Shown here: one piece after another, positions 44,514-53,744 of the stretch
Numbering within the stretch: the stretch's first letter is position 1
How the letters are laid out: each line of letters starts with the position of its first letter
From: Polaribacter sp. SA4-12
GTDB lineage: Bacteria; Bacteroidota; Bacteroidia; Flavobacteriales; Flavobacteriaceae
NCBI RefSeq assembly: GCF_002163675.1
Contig: NZ_CP019334.1
Coordinates: forward strand, 506,001-570,000
DNA length: 64,000 bases
Reading direction: 5' to 3'
The notes under the pieces: generated by a model
The model's database searches: none
What the model saw: the letters and a program-made list of their open reading frames with translations, nothing else
Told to the model about the DNA's origin: nothing
Position numbers and translations under genes: made by a program

Positions 44514-45518
44514 CTAAAAAGATTTTTTAAAATCCTCAAGTATTTTTTGTGCAGCTTTAACAGGCGAAATTTTTGCAGAAACAATATCTTCTTCTAATTC
44601 GTTTAATTGACTTTTAATATCTTTTGAACCATAAAACAACTGTTTTAATTCTTCATTAATATTATTATACATCCATTTTATTTGTTGATGATTTCTGTTT
44701 TTTAAGAAATAACCATTTTCTTCAATCAATTCTTTAAATTTTAAAATTTCATCCCAAACATTAGAAATTCCTGTATTTTTTAATGCAGAAGCAGTAGAAA
44801 CAACAGGACTCCAACCAGATTCAGATTGTGGAAAAATATGAAGTGCATTTTGATATTGTAATCTCGCCATTTTACTCATTCTTACATTATCTCCATCGGC
44901 TTTATTAATGACTACCATATCAGCCATTTCCATAATTCCTTTTTTGATTCCTTGTAATTCATCACCAGCACCAGATAACATCAATAATAAAAAGAAATCT
45001 GTCATACCATGTACGGCCGTTTCAGATTGCCCTACACCAACAGTTTCAATTAAAATAACATCATAACCAGCAGCTTCACAAAGCAACATTGTTTCTCCTG
45101 TTTTATTAGAAACACCACCTAAAGTATCGCCAGATGCAGAAGGTCTAATGTACGCTTCTTGCAAAATAGCTAATTGTTCCATTCGAGTTTTATCACCCAA
45201 AATACTACCTCTAGAACGTTGGCTACTTGGATCTATAGATAAAATAGCAACTTTATGCCCTTCTTTTACTAAATGCAAACCAAATACTTCTATAAAAGTA
45301 CTTTTTCCAACACCCGGAACACCTGTAATACCAATACGAATCGATTTACCTGAACTAGGTAATATTTGTTGAACTATTTCTTTGGCTAATATTTTATCTC
45401 CTTCTAGATTACTTTCAATAATTGTAATTGCTCTAGATAAAATAACTCTATCACCTCTTAAAATACCATCGATATAATCTTGTACGGGTAATCTTCTTTT
45501 TCGTTTGTAATTTTTCAT
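44514..45518 (-). CDS. meaB: Methylmalonyl-CoA mutase-associated GTPase MeaB (ArgK family)
   Basis: 334 residues. G3E-family P-loop GITGVPGVGKSTFIE (about 59-73), SIDPSSQRSRGSILGDKTRM, ETVGVGQSE switch region, and NKAD (VVINKADGDN) for guanine recognition. It loads and protects adenosylcobalamin on methylmalonyl-CoA mutase, matching mutA-mutB on the opposite strand 1.1 kb away. ATG start at 45518. Confidence 0.95.
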   Translation of the reverse strand: MKNYKRKRRLPVQDYIDGILRGDRVILSRAITIIESNLEGDKILAKEIVQQILPSSGKSIRIGITGVPGVGKSTFIEVFGLHLVKEGHKVAILSIDPSSQRSRGSILGDKTRMEQLAILQEAYIRPSASGDTLGGVSNKTGETMLLCEAAGYDVILIETVGVGQSETAVHGMTDFFLLLMLSGAGDELQGIKKGIMEMADMVVINKADGDNVRMSKMARLQYQNALHIFPQSESGWSPVVSTASALKNTGISNVWDEILKFKELIEENGYFLKNRNHQQIKWMYNNINEELKQLFYGSKDIKSQLNELEEDIVSAKISPVKAAQKILEDFKKSF

Positions 45519-45580
45519 TTTAGAAATAAAAAGCTAAGTTTATATTAGAGTTTTTGTACTTCAAAGATACTAATAATGAA

Positions 45581-45609
45581 AAAAACACCACTAATTAAGT
45601 GGTGTTTTT
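45581..45609 (-). terminator. Terminator of the desaturase gene (minus strand)
   Basis: Stem AAAAACACCACT / AGTGGTGTTTTT with loop AATTA; on the minus strand it runs into seven T. Confidence 0.85.
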
Positions 45610-45705
45610 AAATGATTTTTTCTAATTTATTTTATAGAATTTTTTATAAAAAAAACTATTAAATACAATAAATAAGTTTGCTGTAAAAAAAATAATGAGC
45701 AGTAA

Positions 45706-46446
45706 TTAATCCTTTACCTTAACTGGTTTCAATTTGATAAAACCAACAGCATTCAATAATTTAATAATTAAATAAGTCATGTCTATTTCATGCCATTTTA
45801 CACCAAAGTTAGGGCTACTTGCATATTTATGATGATTGTTGTGATAACCTTCACCCATCATTAAGAAATCGAAACGGAAAAGATTTTTACTGGTGTTTTT
45901 CATTTTAAAATTAACATAGCCATAAATATGACCAAACCAATTAATAATAACTCCATGGATAGGAGCCATTAAAAAAGCGACTGGTAATAACAACCATTGC
46001 CACCAAGAAGTAACAAAAAAGACAAAAAATAAAACGTAGAATGTCATCCAAAGTAAACGAGAAAAACGAGAACCAGCAAAAGAATCAAACACTTTCCATT
46101 GTGGTACATTTTTAGTAAAACGTTCGTCTATTGCAATACGTTGTTCATTAATATCTTGATAAATAGTTTTTGTTTTCCACATCATCGCAAACATATTTGC
46201 GTCGTAAGATGGAGAATGTGGGTCTTTTTCTGTATCTGTATATGCGTGGTGCATTCTGTGCATAATACCATAACCATAAGCACTTAAGTAACTAGATCCT
46301 TGAAAAAACCAAGTTAAAATAAATGTGATTTTCTCCATGGTTTTAGACATCGTAAATACTTGATGTGCTGCATAACGATGTAAAAAGAAAGATTGAAAAA
46401 ACAATCCTCCATACCAAAGCACTAAAATGAAAATAATAACAATCAT
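45706..46446 (-). CDS. Acyl-CoA / fatty-acid desaturase (delta-9 type)
   Basis: 246 residues from the ATG at 46446. Membrane di-iron desaturase with the three histidine boxes HRYAAH (about 23-28), HRMHHAYTDTEKDPHSP (about 60-76) and GEGYHNNHHKY (about 203-213); four hydrophobic segments. It introduces double bonds for membrane fluidity, fitting the cold-shock genes nearby. An upstream in-frame TTG at 46464 is part of the TATCTTTG promoter box and is rejected as start. Confidence 0.92.
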   Translation of the reverse strand: MIVIIFILVLWYGGLFFQSFFLHRYAAHQVFTMSKTMEKITFILTWFFQGSSYLSAYGYGIMHRMHHAYTDTEKDPHSPSYDANMFAMMWKTKTIYQDINEQRIAIDERFTKNVPQWKVFDSFAGSRFSRLLWMTFYVLFFVFFVTSWWQWLLLPVAFLMAPIHGVIINWFGHIYGYVNFKMKNTSKNLFRFDFLMMGEGYHNNHHKYASSPNFGVKWHEIDMTYLIIKLLNAVGFIKLKPVKVKD

Positions 46447-46461
46447 ATCTTTATATTTTTG

Positions 46462-46469
46462 CAAAGATA
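46462..46469 (-). promoter_or_regulatory. -7 box TATCTTTG of the desaturase gene
   Basis: Minus-strand TAnnTTTG, 15 nt before the ATG at 46446. Confidence 0.75.
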
Positions 46470-46540
46470 GATGCCTATTAGAAGCAAAACAATGAACCTA
46501 AATCAATTAAAATCCTTTCTAAAACGTATTCTTTTTTTTA

Positions 46541-46559
46541 TATCCGCTTTCGCGGGATA
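46541..46559. repeat. Short hairpin TATCCGC-TTTC-GCGGGATA
   Basis: Near-perfect inverted repeat with a one-base bulge, resembling the TATCCCGCTTTCGCGGGATA palindromes found between flavobacterial genes. It sits between the divergent-to-tail genes at 45706 and 46607. Confidence 0.6.
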
Positions 46560-46606
46560 GATTTTTAGAACATATAATAAGGTAAGAATTATCTAATTAC
46601 TTACCA

Positions 46607-47176
46607 TTAAATACGCTTTCTAATTCTGCTTAATGCTTGAGCTGTAACACCAATATAAGAGCTGATGTATTTTAACGGAATCACTTTTAAAAGTTCTGGG
46701 CGTTCTTTAAATAACTTCATATAACGCTCTTCTGCAGTAAGATTCAAAAGATTTTGTTCTCGTTTAGATTTTATTAAAAAAAGACGTTCTGCAGTTAATC
46801 TTCCAATTAAATTACCAATTTGAGTTGTTTTGTAAACAGCCTGTAAATCAGCATATGAAATACTTAATAGCGTAGTATCCGTAAGTGCTTGTAATTCATA
46901 TGCAGATGGTTTTTGTGTTAAGAAAGAATCATAAGCACTTATAAATTGATCTTTAAAACTAAAACCAAAAGTAATTTCTTTCTCTGGATTTTCTTTGGGA
47001 ATAAATAAGCGTACAACACCTGATTCAATAAAAGAAATATGATTTTCTATCTCATTCAATTTTAAAAAGACTGTTTTCTTTTTAATCTTTCGAGGCTGTA
47101 ATTTTGATGTAAAAAACTCCCAATCTGAGTCAGATATAGTTGCTATTTGATCTAAGTATGCTTTTATTTGCTGCAA
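46607..47176 (-). CDS. Crp/Fnr-family transcriptional regulator
   Basis: About 189 residues if started at the TTG at 47176; the frame is open to another TTG at 47206, but that one lies in the TATATTTG promoter box. A cyclic-nucleotide-binding-like domain (KKKTVFLKLNEIENHISFIESGVVRLF, quoted in part) precedes a short winged-helix region ending ISSYIGVTAQALSRIRKR, the DNA recognition helix. No cysteine cluster for Fe-S is seen, so it is not Fnr-like in sensing. It is divergent from the helicase operon. The target is unknown. Confidence 0.85.
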   Translation of the reverse strand: MQQIKAYLDQIATISDSDWEFFTSKLQPRKIKKKTVFLKLNEIENHISFIESGVVRLFIPKENPEKEITFGFSFKDQFISAYDSFLTQKPSAYELQALTDTTLLSISYADLQAVYKTTQIGNLIGRLTAERLFLIKSKREQNLLNLTAEERYMKLFKERPELLKVIPLKYISSYIGVTAQALSRIRKRI

Positions 47177-47203
47177 ATCTTTTATTGCTAATGAATTAGA
47201 TTG

Positions 47204-47211
47204 CAAATATA
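47204..47211 (-). promoter_or_regulatory. -7 box TATATTTG of the Crp-type gene at 46607
   Basis: Minus-strand TAnnTTTG box that includes the TTG at 47206. Confidence 0.65.
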
Positions 47212-47327
47212 CGAATTCAAAAAAGCTATTTTAGGGTTAATATTCATATATAATTGCCAATTTTAATTGAAATTAAACATTTTAAATTCACAAGTAATTA
47301 TTATTCAATTAACAAGAACGATATTGT

Positions 47328-47335
47328 TACCTTTG
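47328..47335 (+). promoter_or_regulatory. -7 box TACCTTTG of the helicase operon
   Basis: Perfect TAnnTTTG, 16 nt before the ATG at 47352, so the leader is only about 10 nt. Confidence 0.75.
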
Positions 47336-47351
47336 CAAAAATTTTTATTTA

Positions 47352-48692
47352 ATGTCAAAAACGTTTTCAGAGTTAGGTATTCATGCAGAATTGCAAGAAA
47401 GTTTAGCTAAATTACAAATTTCTGTTCCTACAAATGTTCAAGAAAAAACCATTCCTTTAATTTTAAATAAAAAGGATGATGTAGTGGTTTTAGCAAAAAC
47501 AGGAACAGGTAAAACTGCTGCTTTTGGATTGCCTTTACTGCAATTAATAGATGCAGAAAACAAAAATATACAAGCACTAATATTAGCGCCTACAAGAGAA
47601 TTAGGGCAACAGATTCATGCTAATTTAGTGTCTTTTGCTACAGAAAGTCAAAAAGCAACCATTGCATCAATATGTGGTGGAATACCTATAAAACCTCAGA
47701 TAGAACGTTTAAAAGAAACAACTCATATTGTAGTTTCAACTCCAGGTCGTTTAGTAGATTTAGTAAAACGTGAAGCTATCAATATAAAGGATATTAACTA
47801 CTTTATTTTAGATGAAGCAGACGAAATGGTAAGTGCCTTAAAAGAAGAGGTAGATGCTATTATTAAAGAAATTCCGAAAACGAGAAGGACTTTATTGTTT
47901 ACTGCTACAATGCCAGGAACGATTAAACAATTGGTACAGAATTATATGTCTAAACATGTTGTACATGTTGAAGCAGATATGGAAACTGTTGGTCATCAAG
48001 GTATAGATCATCAATATGTGGTGGTAGAACCCATTGAAAAACTAAATGTATTACTTCACTTTTTAGCTTCTAAAGAAGGAGAACGTGGAATTATATTTTG
48101 TAAAACAAAAGCTGCCGTTAATAAATTAGCAAAAAACTTAGCCATTAATAAATTCTCTTCAGGAGCGATTCATGGTAGTTTAACTCAAGGAATTCGTGAT
48201 CGAATTATGGGGCAATTTAGAGAAGGTAATATCGATATTTTAGTAGCTACAGATTTAGCCGCTCGTGGAATTGATGTAAAAGAAATATCTTATGTGGTTA
48301 ATTATCATTTACCTGATACTTATGGCACGTATGTTCACAGAAGTGGACGTACAGCAAGAGCAGGAGCAACCGGACTTTCATTAAGTATAATTCAACAAGA
48401 AGAATTGGAAGAAATTCCTGAGTTTGAAGAAGATTTAGGAATTGTTTTTAAAGAATATAAAAAAGCAGACGCACAAAGTATTGAAGAAAATAATGGTTTG
48501 TTGTGGGCTAAAAAAATATTTAAAATAAAACCAAATCGTACAGTTTCTGAAGATTATAAATCTCAGATAAAAACAATATTTCATCATTTAACAAAGGAAG
48601 AACTGGTAGATAAAATATTTGCAGATTACTTAGCACAAACGGCTAATGCAAAGATTAAACCTGAAGCTTCTAAAAAGAAGAAAAAGAAATAA
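47352..48692 (+). CDS. DEAD-box RNA helicase
   Basis: 446 residues. All core motifs: Q motif (VPTNVQEKTIP), I AKTGTGKTAAF, Ia [52 protein letters not shown]-terminal extension of about 100 residues ends in KKKKKK. It belongs to the DbpA/RhlE/CshA group. It forms an operon with a second helicase 2 nt downstream, near cspA and a desaturase, which suggests a role in RNA handling at low temperature. Confidence 0.95.
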   Translation: MSKTFSELGIHAELQESLAKLQISVPTNVQEKTIPLILNKKDDVVVLAKTGTGKTAAFGLPLLQLIDAENKNIQALILAPTRELGQQIHANLVSFATESQKATIASICGGIPIKPQIERLKETTHIVVSTPGRLVDLVKREAINIKDINYFILDEADEMVSALKEEVDAIIKEIPKTRRTLLFTATMPGTIKQLVQNYMSKHVVHVEADMETVGHQGIDHQYVVVEPIEKLNVLLHFLASKEGERGIIFCKTKAAVNKLAKNLAINKFSSGAIHGSLTQGIRDRIMGQFREGNIDILVATDLAARGIDVKEISYVVNYHLPDTYGTYVHRSGRTARAGATGLSLSIIQQEELEEIPEFEEDLGIVFKEYKKADAQSIEENNGLLWAKKIFKIKPNRTVSEDYKSQIKTIFHHLTKEELVDKIFADYLAQTANAKIKPEASKKKKKK

Positions 48693-48694
48693 GC

Positions 48695-50008
48695 ATGGCA
48701 AATATTATAAAAACTCAAGAGGATATTTTAGCAAAATTACAGATTGAAGCTTTAAATCCGATGCAGATAGAAGCTGTTTCTGTTATTAAAAAGAACATAA
48801 ATACCATCTTATTATCGCCAACAGGAACCGGAAAAACATTGGCTTTTTCTTTACCTTTATTAGATACTTTAGATCCTGAATCTAAAGAAGTACAAGCGTT
48901 AATATTAGTACCATCTAGAGAATTGGCAATACAAATAGAACAAGTAATTCGTTCTATGGGTTCTGGTTACAAAGTAAACGCTGTTTATGGAGGTAGACCA
49001 ATGTCTAAAGACAAGATAGAATTAAAACATATTCCTGCTATTTTAATAGGAACACCAGGTAGAATATCTGACCATTTTGCAAATGATCGTTTTTCTAAAG
49101 ACCACATAAAAACGTTAATTTTAGACGAGTTTGATAAGTCTTTAGAAGTTGGTTTTGAATACGAAATGCGTAACATTATCAATCAATTACCTACTTTAGA
49201 TAAACGCATCTTAACATCTGCTACACAGGGAGTTGAAATACCTGAATTCGTAAAATTAGTAGAACCAAGAATCATCAATTACTTAAAAGGAAAAAGAACT
49301 TCTCAATTAAATTTTCAGACTGTAGTTTCTCCTAATAAAAGTAAATTAAAAACATTGGTAGATTTAGTAGAACATATTGGGAATGAACCTGGTATTGTTT
49401 TCTGTAATTTAAAAGATACCATTACTCAATTAAGTACTTTTTTAGAAAAAAAAGAAATAAGTCACGCTTGTTTTTCTGGAGGAATGGAACAAAAAGACAG
49501 AGAACGAGCTTTAATAAAATTTAGAAACGGAACGTGTCAATTGTTAATTGCAACAGATTTAGCTGCAAGAGGAATTGATATTCCAGAAATGAAGTTTATC
49601 ATTCATTATGAATTACCTAAGCATGAAGAAGAATTCATCCACAGAAATGGAAGAACTGCAAGGGTAAATGAAAAAGGAACTGCATATATTTTGAAATGGG
49701 AAAACGAACGTTTACCAGATTTTATCAAACCTAGTAAAGGAATTAATATTTCTAAAAAAGCACCACACGTTCCACAATATTGGGAAACGTTATTTATTTC
49801 TGGTGGACGAAAAGATAAAATATCTAAAGGAGATATTGCTGGTTTATTCTTTAAACAAGGTGGTATTTCTAAAGAACAATTAGGCGCTATTGAGTTAAAA
49901 CCAGATTGTGCATTTGTTGCTATTCCATTAGCATTAGCAGATGATTTGGTAGAAAAACTAAACAATACACGATTAAAAAAGAAAAAAGTAAGAGTAACAG
50001 TATTATAA
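48695..50008 (+). CDS. DEAD-box-family RNA helicase with a DEFD motif II
   Basis: 437 residues. Motifs: Q-like [23 protein letters not shown], Ia [18 protein letters not shown] (DEFD in place of DEAD), [32 protein letters not shown]. The C-terminal 75 residues ([32 protein letters not shown], quoted in part) resemble the DbpA RNA-binding domain that recognises 23S rRNA. The DEFD change keeps both acidic residues, so ATPase activity is probably retained. Only 4 nt separate it from the SDR gene. Confidence 0.93.
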   Translation: MANIIKTQEDILAKLQIEALNPMQIEAVSVIKKNINTILLSPTGTGKTLAFSLPLLDTLDPESKEVQALILVPSRELAIQIEQVIRSMGSGYKVNAVYGGRPMSKDKIELKHIPAILIGTPGRISDHFANDRFSKDHIKTLILDEFDKSLEVGFEYEMRNIINQLPTLDKRILTSATQGVEIPEFVKLVEPRIINYLKGKRTSQLNFQTVVSPNKSKLKTLVDLVEHIGNEPGIVFCNLKDTITQLSTFLEKKEISHACFSGGMEQKDRERALIKFRNGTCQLLIATDLAARGIDIPEMKFIIHYELPKHEEEFIHRNGRTARVNEKGTAYILKWENERLPDFIKPSKGINISKKAPHVPQYWETLFISGGRKDKISKGDIAGLFFKQGGISKEQLGAIELKPDCAFVAIPLALADDLVEKLNNTRLKKKKVRVTVL

Positions 50009-50012
50009 GTTT

Positions 50013-51548
50013 ATGAGTGAAGAAAGACAACATATAGACGTTGCAGCTTGCATCAATACATTACAGCAATTATTAGACGACACCGATCAGTTATTCGAAA
50101 TTCCTGAGGAACAAAGAGTAGCGCTTTTTAAAGCAGCTGGAGCATTGTCTAGACCCAATCGTGATGAATTTCAGCGTAGAAGAAAGGATGCTAAGAAAGC
50201 GGCAAAACGTAAAATGATAGAAGGTGATAAACATGCACGAAAATCAACCGGAATTCGTTCTGCTAGAGAAGCTGCATTATTTGTTGCGCCTAAATTGTTA
50301 GGAGCTGCAGCAATAGATGAAGATACTCCTGAATTAGAATCACCAAGAAACTGTTATGTTTGTAAAACTGTATTTACCAAATTACATCATTTTTACGATA
50401 CAATGTGTAAAGCTTGTGGCGATTTAAATTATGCAAAACGTTTTCAAACGACTGATTTAAAAGATCAAGTAGCTGTAATTACAGGTTCTCGATTAAAAAT
50501 CGGATATCATATTACCTTAATGTTATTGCGTTCTGGAGCAACTGTTGTGGCAACCACACGTTTTCCTGCAGATTCTGCAATTCGTTTTTCTAAAGAAGAA
50601 GATTATAAAGATTGGTCTGATCGTTTACACATTCATGGTCTTGATTTAAGACACATACCAAGTGTAGAGATTTTCTGTAATTATATAGAACAAAAATACG
50701 ATCGATTAGATATTTTAATCAATAATGCAGCACAAACGGTAAGAAGACCATCAGGTTTTTATTTCCATTTAATGGAAAATGAAAAATTACCTGTAGATAA
50801 ACTTCCGAAACTCGCTCAAAGATTATTAAAAGATCATACAAGCTGTTTAGAGGAGTTATCTAGCTTAAGTGTGTCTACTGCAAAAACAGATAAAAACAAT
50901 GTATTACCGGTTACTTGGCATGGTCCAGAACCAGGAATAGGTTTGCGTAATTCAGCTGAACTATCTCAAATTCCATATAGTTTTGACAACTCGTTACAAA
51001 CTGCAGAAGTTTTTCCTGAAGGAGAATTAGATGCCGATTTACAACAAGTAGATTTAAGAAAAACCAACAGTTGGCGTTTAAAATTAGGTGAAATTGAAAC
51101 TACAGAAATGGTAGAAGTACAGTTGGTAAATGCTGTAGCTCCTTTTGTTTTATGTAATCGTTTGTCTAATTTAATGATGAAAGAAAATACTGGTAAAAAA
51201 CATATTATTAATGTAACTGCGATGGAAGGGAAGTTTCACCGATTTAAAAAGGTAGACAGACATCCACATACAAATATGGCAAAAGCAGCCTTAAATATGT
51301 TAACACATACTTCTGCATCTACGTTTGCTAAATCGGGTATTTACATGAATGCTGTTGATACAGGTTGGGTTACAGATGAAGATCCTGCTGAATTATCAAA
51401 GAAAAAAGTAGAAACACACGATTTTCAACCACCTTTAGATATTGTAGATGGTGCAGCAAGAGTGATGGATCCTTTAATTGATGGAATAAACACAGGTAAA
51501 CATTGGTGTGGTAAGTTCTTAAAAGATTACTTTCCTATTGATTGGTAG
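50013..51548 (+). CDS. SDR-family oxidoreductase with N-terminal helical and zinc-ribbon regions
   Basis: 511 residues. About 100 N-terminal residues are helical and basic ([20 protein letters not shown]), followed by a zinc-ribbon C-x2-C-x14-C-x2-C (CYVCKT...CKAC, about 113-135). The SDR domain starts near 148: cofactor motif [18 protein letters not shown], and [11 protein letters not shown] with an Asn/Lys but an unusual active-site Tyr replaced by HTNMAKAA. A 100-residue insertion lies between. Third gene of the helicase operon. Catalytic or RNA-related role unclear. Confidence 0.85.
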   Translation: MSEERQHIDVAACINTLQQLLDDTDQLFEIPEEQRVALFKAAGALSRPNRDEFQRRRKDAKKAAKRKMIEGDKHARKSTGIRSAREAALFVAPKLLGAAAIDEDTPELESPRNCYVCKTVFTKLHHFYDTMCKACGDLNYAKRFQTTDLKDQVAVITGSRLKIGYHITLMLLRSGATVVATTRFPADSAIRFSKEEDYKDWSDRLHIHGLDLRHIPSVEIFCNYIEQKYDRLDILINNAAQTVRRPSGFYFHLMENEKLPVDKLPKLAQRLLKDHTSCLEELSSLSVSTAKTDKNNVLPVTWHGPEPGIGLRNSAELSQIPYSFDNSLQTAEVFPEGELDADLQQVDLRKTNSWRLKLGEIETTEMVEVQLVNAVAPFVLCNRLSNLMMKENTGKKHIINVTAMEGKFHRFKKVDRHPHTNMAKAALNMLTHTSASTFAKSGIYMNAVDTGWVTDEDPAELSKKKVETHDFQPPLDIVDGAARVMDPLIDGINTGKHWCGKFLKDYFPIDW

Positions 51549-51590
51549 TCCTAAAATAAATAGATTTTTAAGTTTAAAGATTGACTTTCA

Positions 51591-51647
51591 GATGAAGTTT
51601 ATGGTCTAAAATAAAGACTATTAGACTTCATCTAGTAAGTTTTTTTG
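51591..51647 (+). terminator. Hairpin terminator of the helicase-SDR operon
   Basis: Outer stem AGATGAAGT (51591-51599) / ACTTCATCT (51626-51634), inner GTCT/AGAC, followed after AGTAAG by seven T. Confidence 0.7.
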
Positions 51648-51727
51648 TTTTAATGAAACTAAAATAGTAATTTACAACAGTTACTTTAGTGTAACATTAT
51701 TTATGAACCTTTTAAATTTATATAATT

Positions 51728-51994
51728 ATGTTGCCATATAGAACCGAAATTAGAAACTCTCCAATAGAACAAACCTTAAAAATCTATTTAACTGATATTT
51801 CATTAGATGAAGAATTAAAAAATCTACTAGACACCATTAATGGAGTTCGTATGGTTGAGGTACAAGAAAGTATCAGTAGAAATAGAGCTGAAGAAAATGT
51901 AACCGTTTTTAGAAAAGAAGATACTTCAATTAATATTTTAAAAGAAAAAGTAGATGCTTTTTTAGCCGTTTATTTTGAAAGAGTAAATAGTTAA
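51728..51994 (+). CDS. Small conserved-looking protein (88 aa), unknown
   Basis: 88 residues, ATG start. Charged, mixed alpha/beta pattern (TEIRNSPIEQTLKIYLTDIS; RMVEVQESISRNRAEENVTV; ILKEKVDAFLAVYFERV), soluble, no signal peptide, no Cys. Family not recognised. Located alone between the helicase-operon terminator and cspA, so it may belong to the same cold- or stress-related neighbourhood. Could also be a small toxin-antitoxin partner, but no second gene is adjacent. Confidence 0.55.
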   Translation: MLPYRTEIRNSPIEQTLKIYLTDISLDEELKNLLDTINGVRMVEVQESISRNRAEENVTVFRKEDTSINILKEKVDAFLAVYFERVNS

Positions 51995-52213
51995 TACAGC
52001 TAAAACTTAGTTTAGTAAATTATTAAACAACTATTTTCCAATAGATTGGCTGGTTAGAAATATCATACTTTTTACACTAAAAACACTAATAACTTGATTT
52101 TTAATTGATTATTTTTTTAATAAATAGAAAAGAAGACGATTAAAGTGTTGTATATCATAAAAATGGCACCATCTTTGTTTAATAATTAGTATAATAAATT
52201 TAATTACAATATT

Positions 52214-52405
52214 ATGAGTAACGGAACAGTAAAGTTTTTCAATGAAACTAAAGGATTTGGTTTTATCACTGAAGAAGGAGTAGACAAAGATCATTTTGTA
52301 CACGTTTCAGGTTTAATCGACGAAATCAGAGAAGGTGACAATGTAGAATTTGACTTACAAGAAGGAAACAAAGGTTTAAACGCAGTTAACGTAAAAGTTA
52401 TCTAA
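52214..52405 (+). CDS. cspA: Cold-shock protein, CspA family
   Basis: 63 residues, single cold-shock OB domain. RNP1 KGFGFIT (about 14-20) and RNP2 DHFVHVS (about 26-32) are intact. RNA chaperone that opens structured mRNA. The gene has a 219-nt upstream gap, in which a structured leader for cold regulation is plausible but not demonstrated. A strong terminator follows 21 nt after the stop. Confidence 0.95.
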   Translation: MSNGTVKFFNETKGFGFITEEGVDKDHFVHVSGLIDEIREGDNVEFDLQEGNKGLNAVNVKVI

Positions 52406-52426
52406 GAAATATACTTAAAGTTTTAC

Positions 52427-52461
52427 AAAAAGCCCATCAATTAATTGATGGGCTTTTTTTT
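52427..52461 (+). terminator. Rho-independent terminator of cspA
   Basis: Stem AAAAAGCCCATCAA / TTGATGGGCTTTTT with loop TTAA, then T tract. Confidence 0.93.
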
Positions 52462-52493
52462 GTTCTATAAAAAATAATATATTTTTACTTAAG

Positions 52494-52528
52494 GGTGTAA
52501 TAAATTAAAAAGAACAGCCACTAACTAA
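52494..52528 (+). promoter_or_regulatory. ECF-type promoter motif before the sigma gene (GGTGTAATAA ... CACTAACTAA)
   Basis: GGTGTAATAA at 52494 and CACTAACTAA at 52519, start-to-start 25 bp. The same two blocks occur before 53745 with 24-bp spacing. They lie 13 nt before the sigma gene start, suggesting autoregulation. Confidence 0.65.
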
Positions 52529-52540
52529 TAAAACACCATA

Positions 52541-53032
52541 TTGAGTAGCGATTTTTACAACATATCTATTTTACCTTATGCAGGCATCATTATAAAATTG
52601 TGTAGAGCATATACAAATTCGCAAGAAGATTTTGAAGATTATTATCAGGAAGTCTGTTTACAGATTTGGCGCAGTAAAAATAATTTTAGAGAAGAATCTC
52701 AGTGGAGTACATGGGTATATCGAATTTCTTTAAATGTTTGTTTAACCTTATTGAAGAAAAACAAAAGAAAAGGACAACAATTTACTTCAGATGCTAACCC
52801 TGTTGATTTAATTGAAGAAAATCATGCTTTTTCTGATGAAAATTTAAATGAATTATACAGTGCAATTCGTCAATTATCGGAAGTAGATAGAGGTGTAATT
52901 CTTCTTTATTTAGAAGAGAAATCATATAATGAAATTGCAGAAATTATGGGGACCAATACCAATAATATTGGAGTAAGGATAAAAAGAATAAAAGAACGTT
53001 TAAAAAAAATATTAGATGGAAAAATCAATTGA
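52541..53032 (+). CDS. RNA polymerase sigma factor, ECF (second in the window)
   Basis: 163 residues, TTG start. Region 2 with DYYQEVCLQIWRSKNNF and WSTWVYRISLNVCLTLLKK; region 4 with HTH-like YNEIAEIMGTNTNNIGVRIKRIK. A repeated two-block promoter motif lies just upstream, so it probably directs its own transcription. It overlaps the next gene by 17 nt, which encodes a membrane protein and likely anti-sigma partner. Unrelated at operon level to the ECF gene at 6393. Confidence 0.92.
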   Translation: MSSDFYNISILPYAGIIIKLCRAYTNSQEDFEDYYQEVCLQIWRSKNNFREESQWSTWVYRISLNVCLTLLKKNKRKGQQFTSDANPVDLIEENHAFSDENLNELYSAIRQLSEVDRGVILLYLEEKSYNEIAEIMGTNTNNIGVRIKRIKERLKKILDGKIN

Positions 53033-53672
53033 GAATATTTGGAAAGAAGGTTTTCTTAAAAGTGATGCATTATTAGCACCAAAAATAAACAACCTTTATA
53101 ATCAAAAGTCGATTCATATTATTGATAAATTTAAAAGGATGTTTAAAATTAATTTGATCGCAATTGTTGTATTCTCTTTTATTTTTCTTGTTATATCCTA
53201 TTTTGTAGGAATACCTTGGATGGGAATCATCTTTTTTATAACATTAAATTCACTCGTTGTCATCAACAAAAAATTATTAAATGGTTTAGAGAAAATTAAT
53301 AAAGGTAATAGTAGTTATCAATATCTAAAAGCATTTAATTTATGGATAAATAGCCAGGTTTCTATTAATAAGAAAATAGCTACGTTTTTATACCCAATTA
53401 TATTTATGTCTTTTATTATTGGTTTTTGGTTTAAAGATGAAGATGGACTCTTTTTAGGAAAAAAACTTGTAAACGAGGTTTTAATCGGTTTTCCAGATGT
53501 ATATCTTATAAATGGTGTTCCGTTACTAGTAATTGTTATTATAATTCTAATTTGTACTCTATTAGCACTTTTTGGTGGTAAAATTTACCAATGGGATGTG
53601 AATATTGTTTATGGTAGAGTTTTTAAAAAACTAAAAGTATTATTGACTGATATGGAGCATCTAAATAATTAA
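53016..53672 (+). CDS. Membrane protein, putative anti-sigma partner (218 aa)
   Basis: 218 residues. A cytoplasmic N-terminal segment of about 42 residues (IENIWKEGFLKSDALLAPKINNLYNQKS, quoted in part) precedes four hydrophobic segments (about 44-62, 68-88, 122-140, 165-190). The overlap with an ECF sigma gene and the short cytoplasmic head suggest an anti-sigma factor of the multi-pass kind common in Bacteroidetes. No zinc-binding ZAS motif is seen. The family is not recognised. Confidence 0.75.
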   Translation: MEKSIENIWKEGFLKSDALLAPKINNLYNQKSIHIIDKFKRMFKINLIAIVVFSFIFLVISYFVGIPWMGIIFFITLNSLVVINKKLLNGLEKINKGNSSYQYLKAFNLWINSQVSINKKIATFLYPIIFMSFIIGFWFKDEDGLFLGKKLVNEVLIGFPDVYLINGVPLLVIVIIILICTLLALFGGKIYQWDVNIVYGRVFKKLKVLLTDMEHLNN

Positions 53673-53694
53673 TTTTAAATAAAAATAAGTTTCA

Positions 53695-53728
53695 GGTGTA
53701 ATAATTCATCTTTTAAGTCACTAACTAA
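53695..53728 (+). promoter_or_regulatory. ECF-type promoter motif before the 150-aa membrane protein
   Basis: GGTGTAATAA at 53695 and CACTAACTAA at 53719 (start-to-start 24 bp), same blocks as before the sigma gene at 52541, again followed by AAAACA. The ATG at 53745 is 16 nt downstream. Confidence 0.65.
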
Positions 53729-53744
53729 GAAAACATTAATTATT

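Noticed and set aside
49606..49965. 119-codon minus-strand frame
   Set aside because: Antisense to the second helicase, including its motif VI; no family features.
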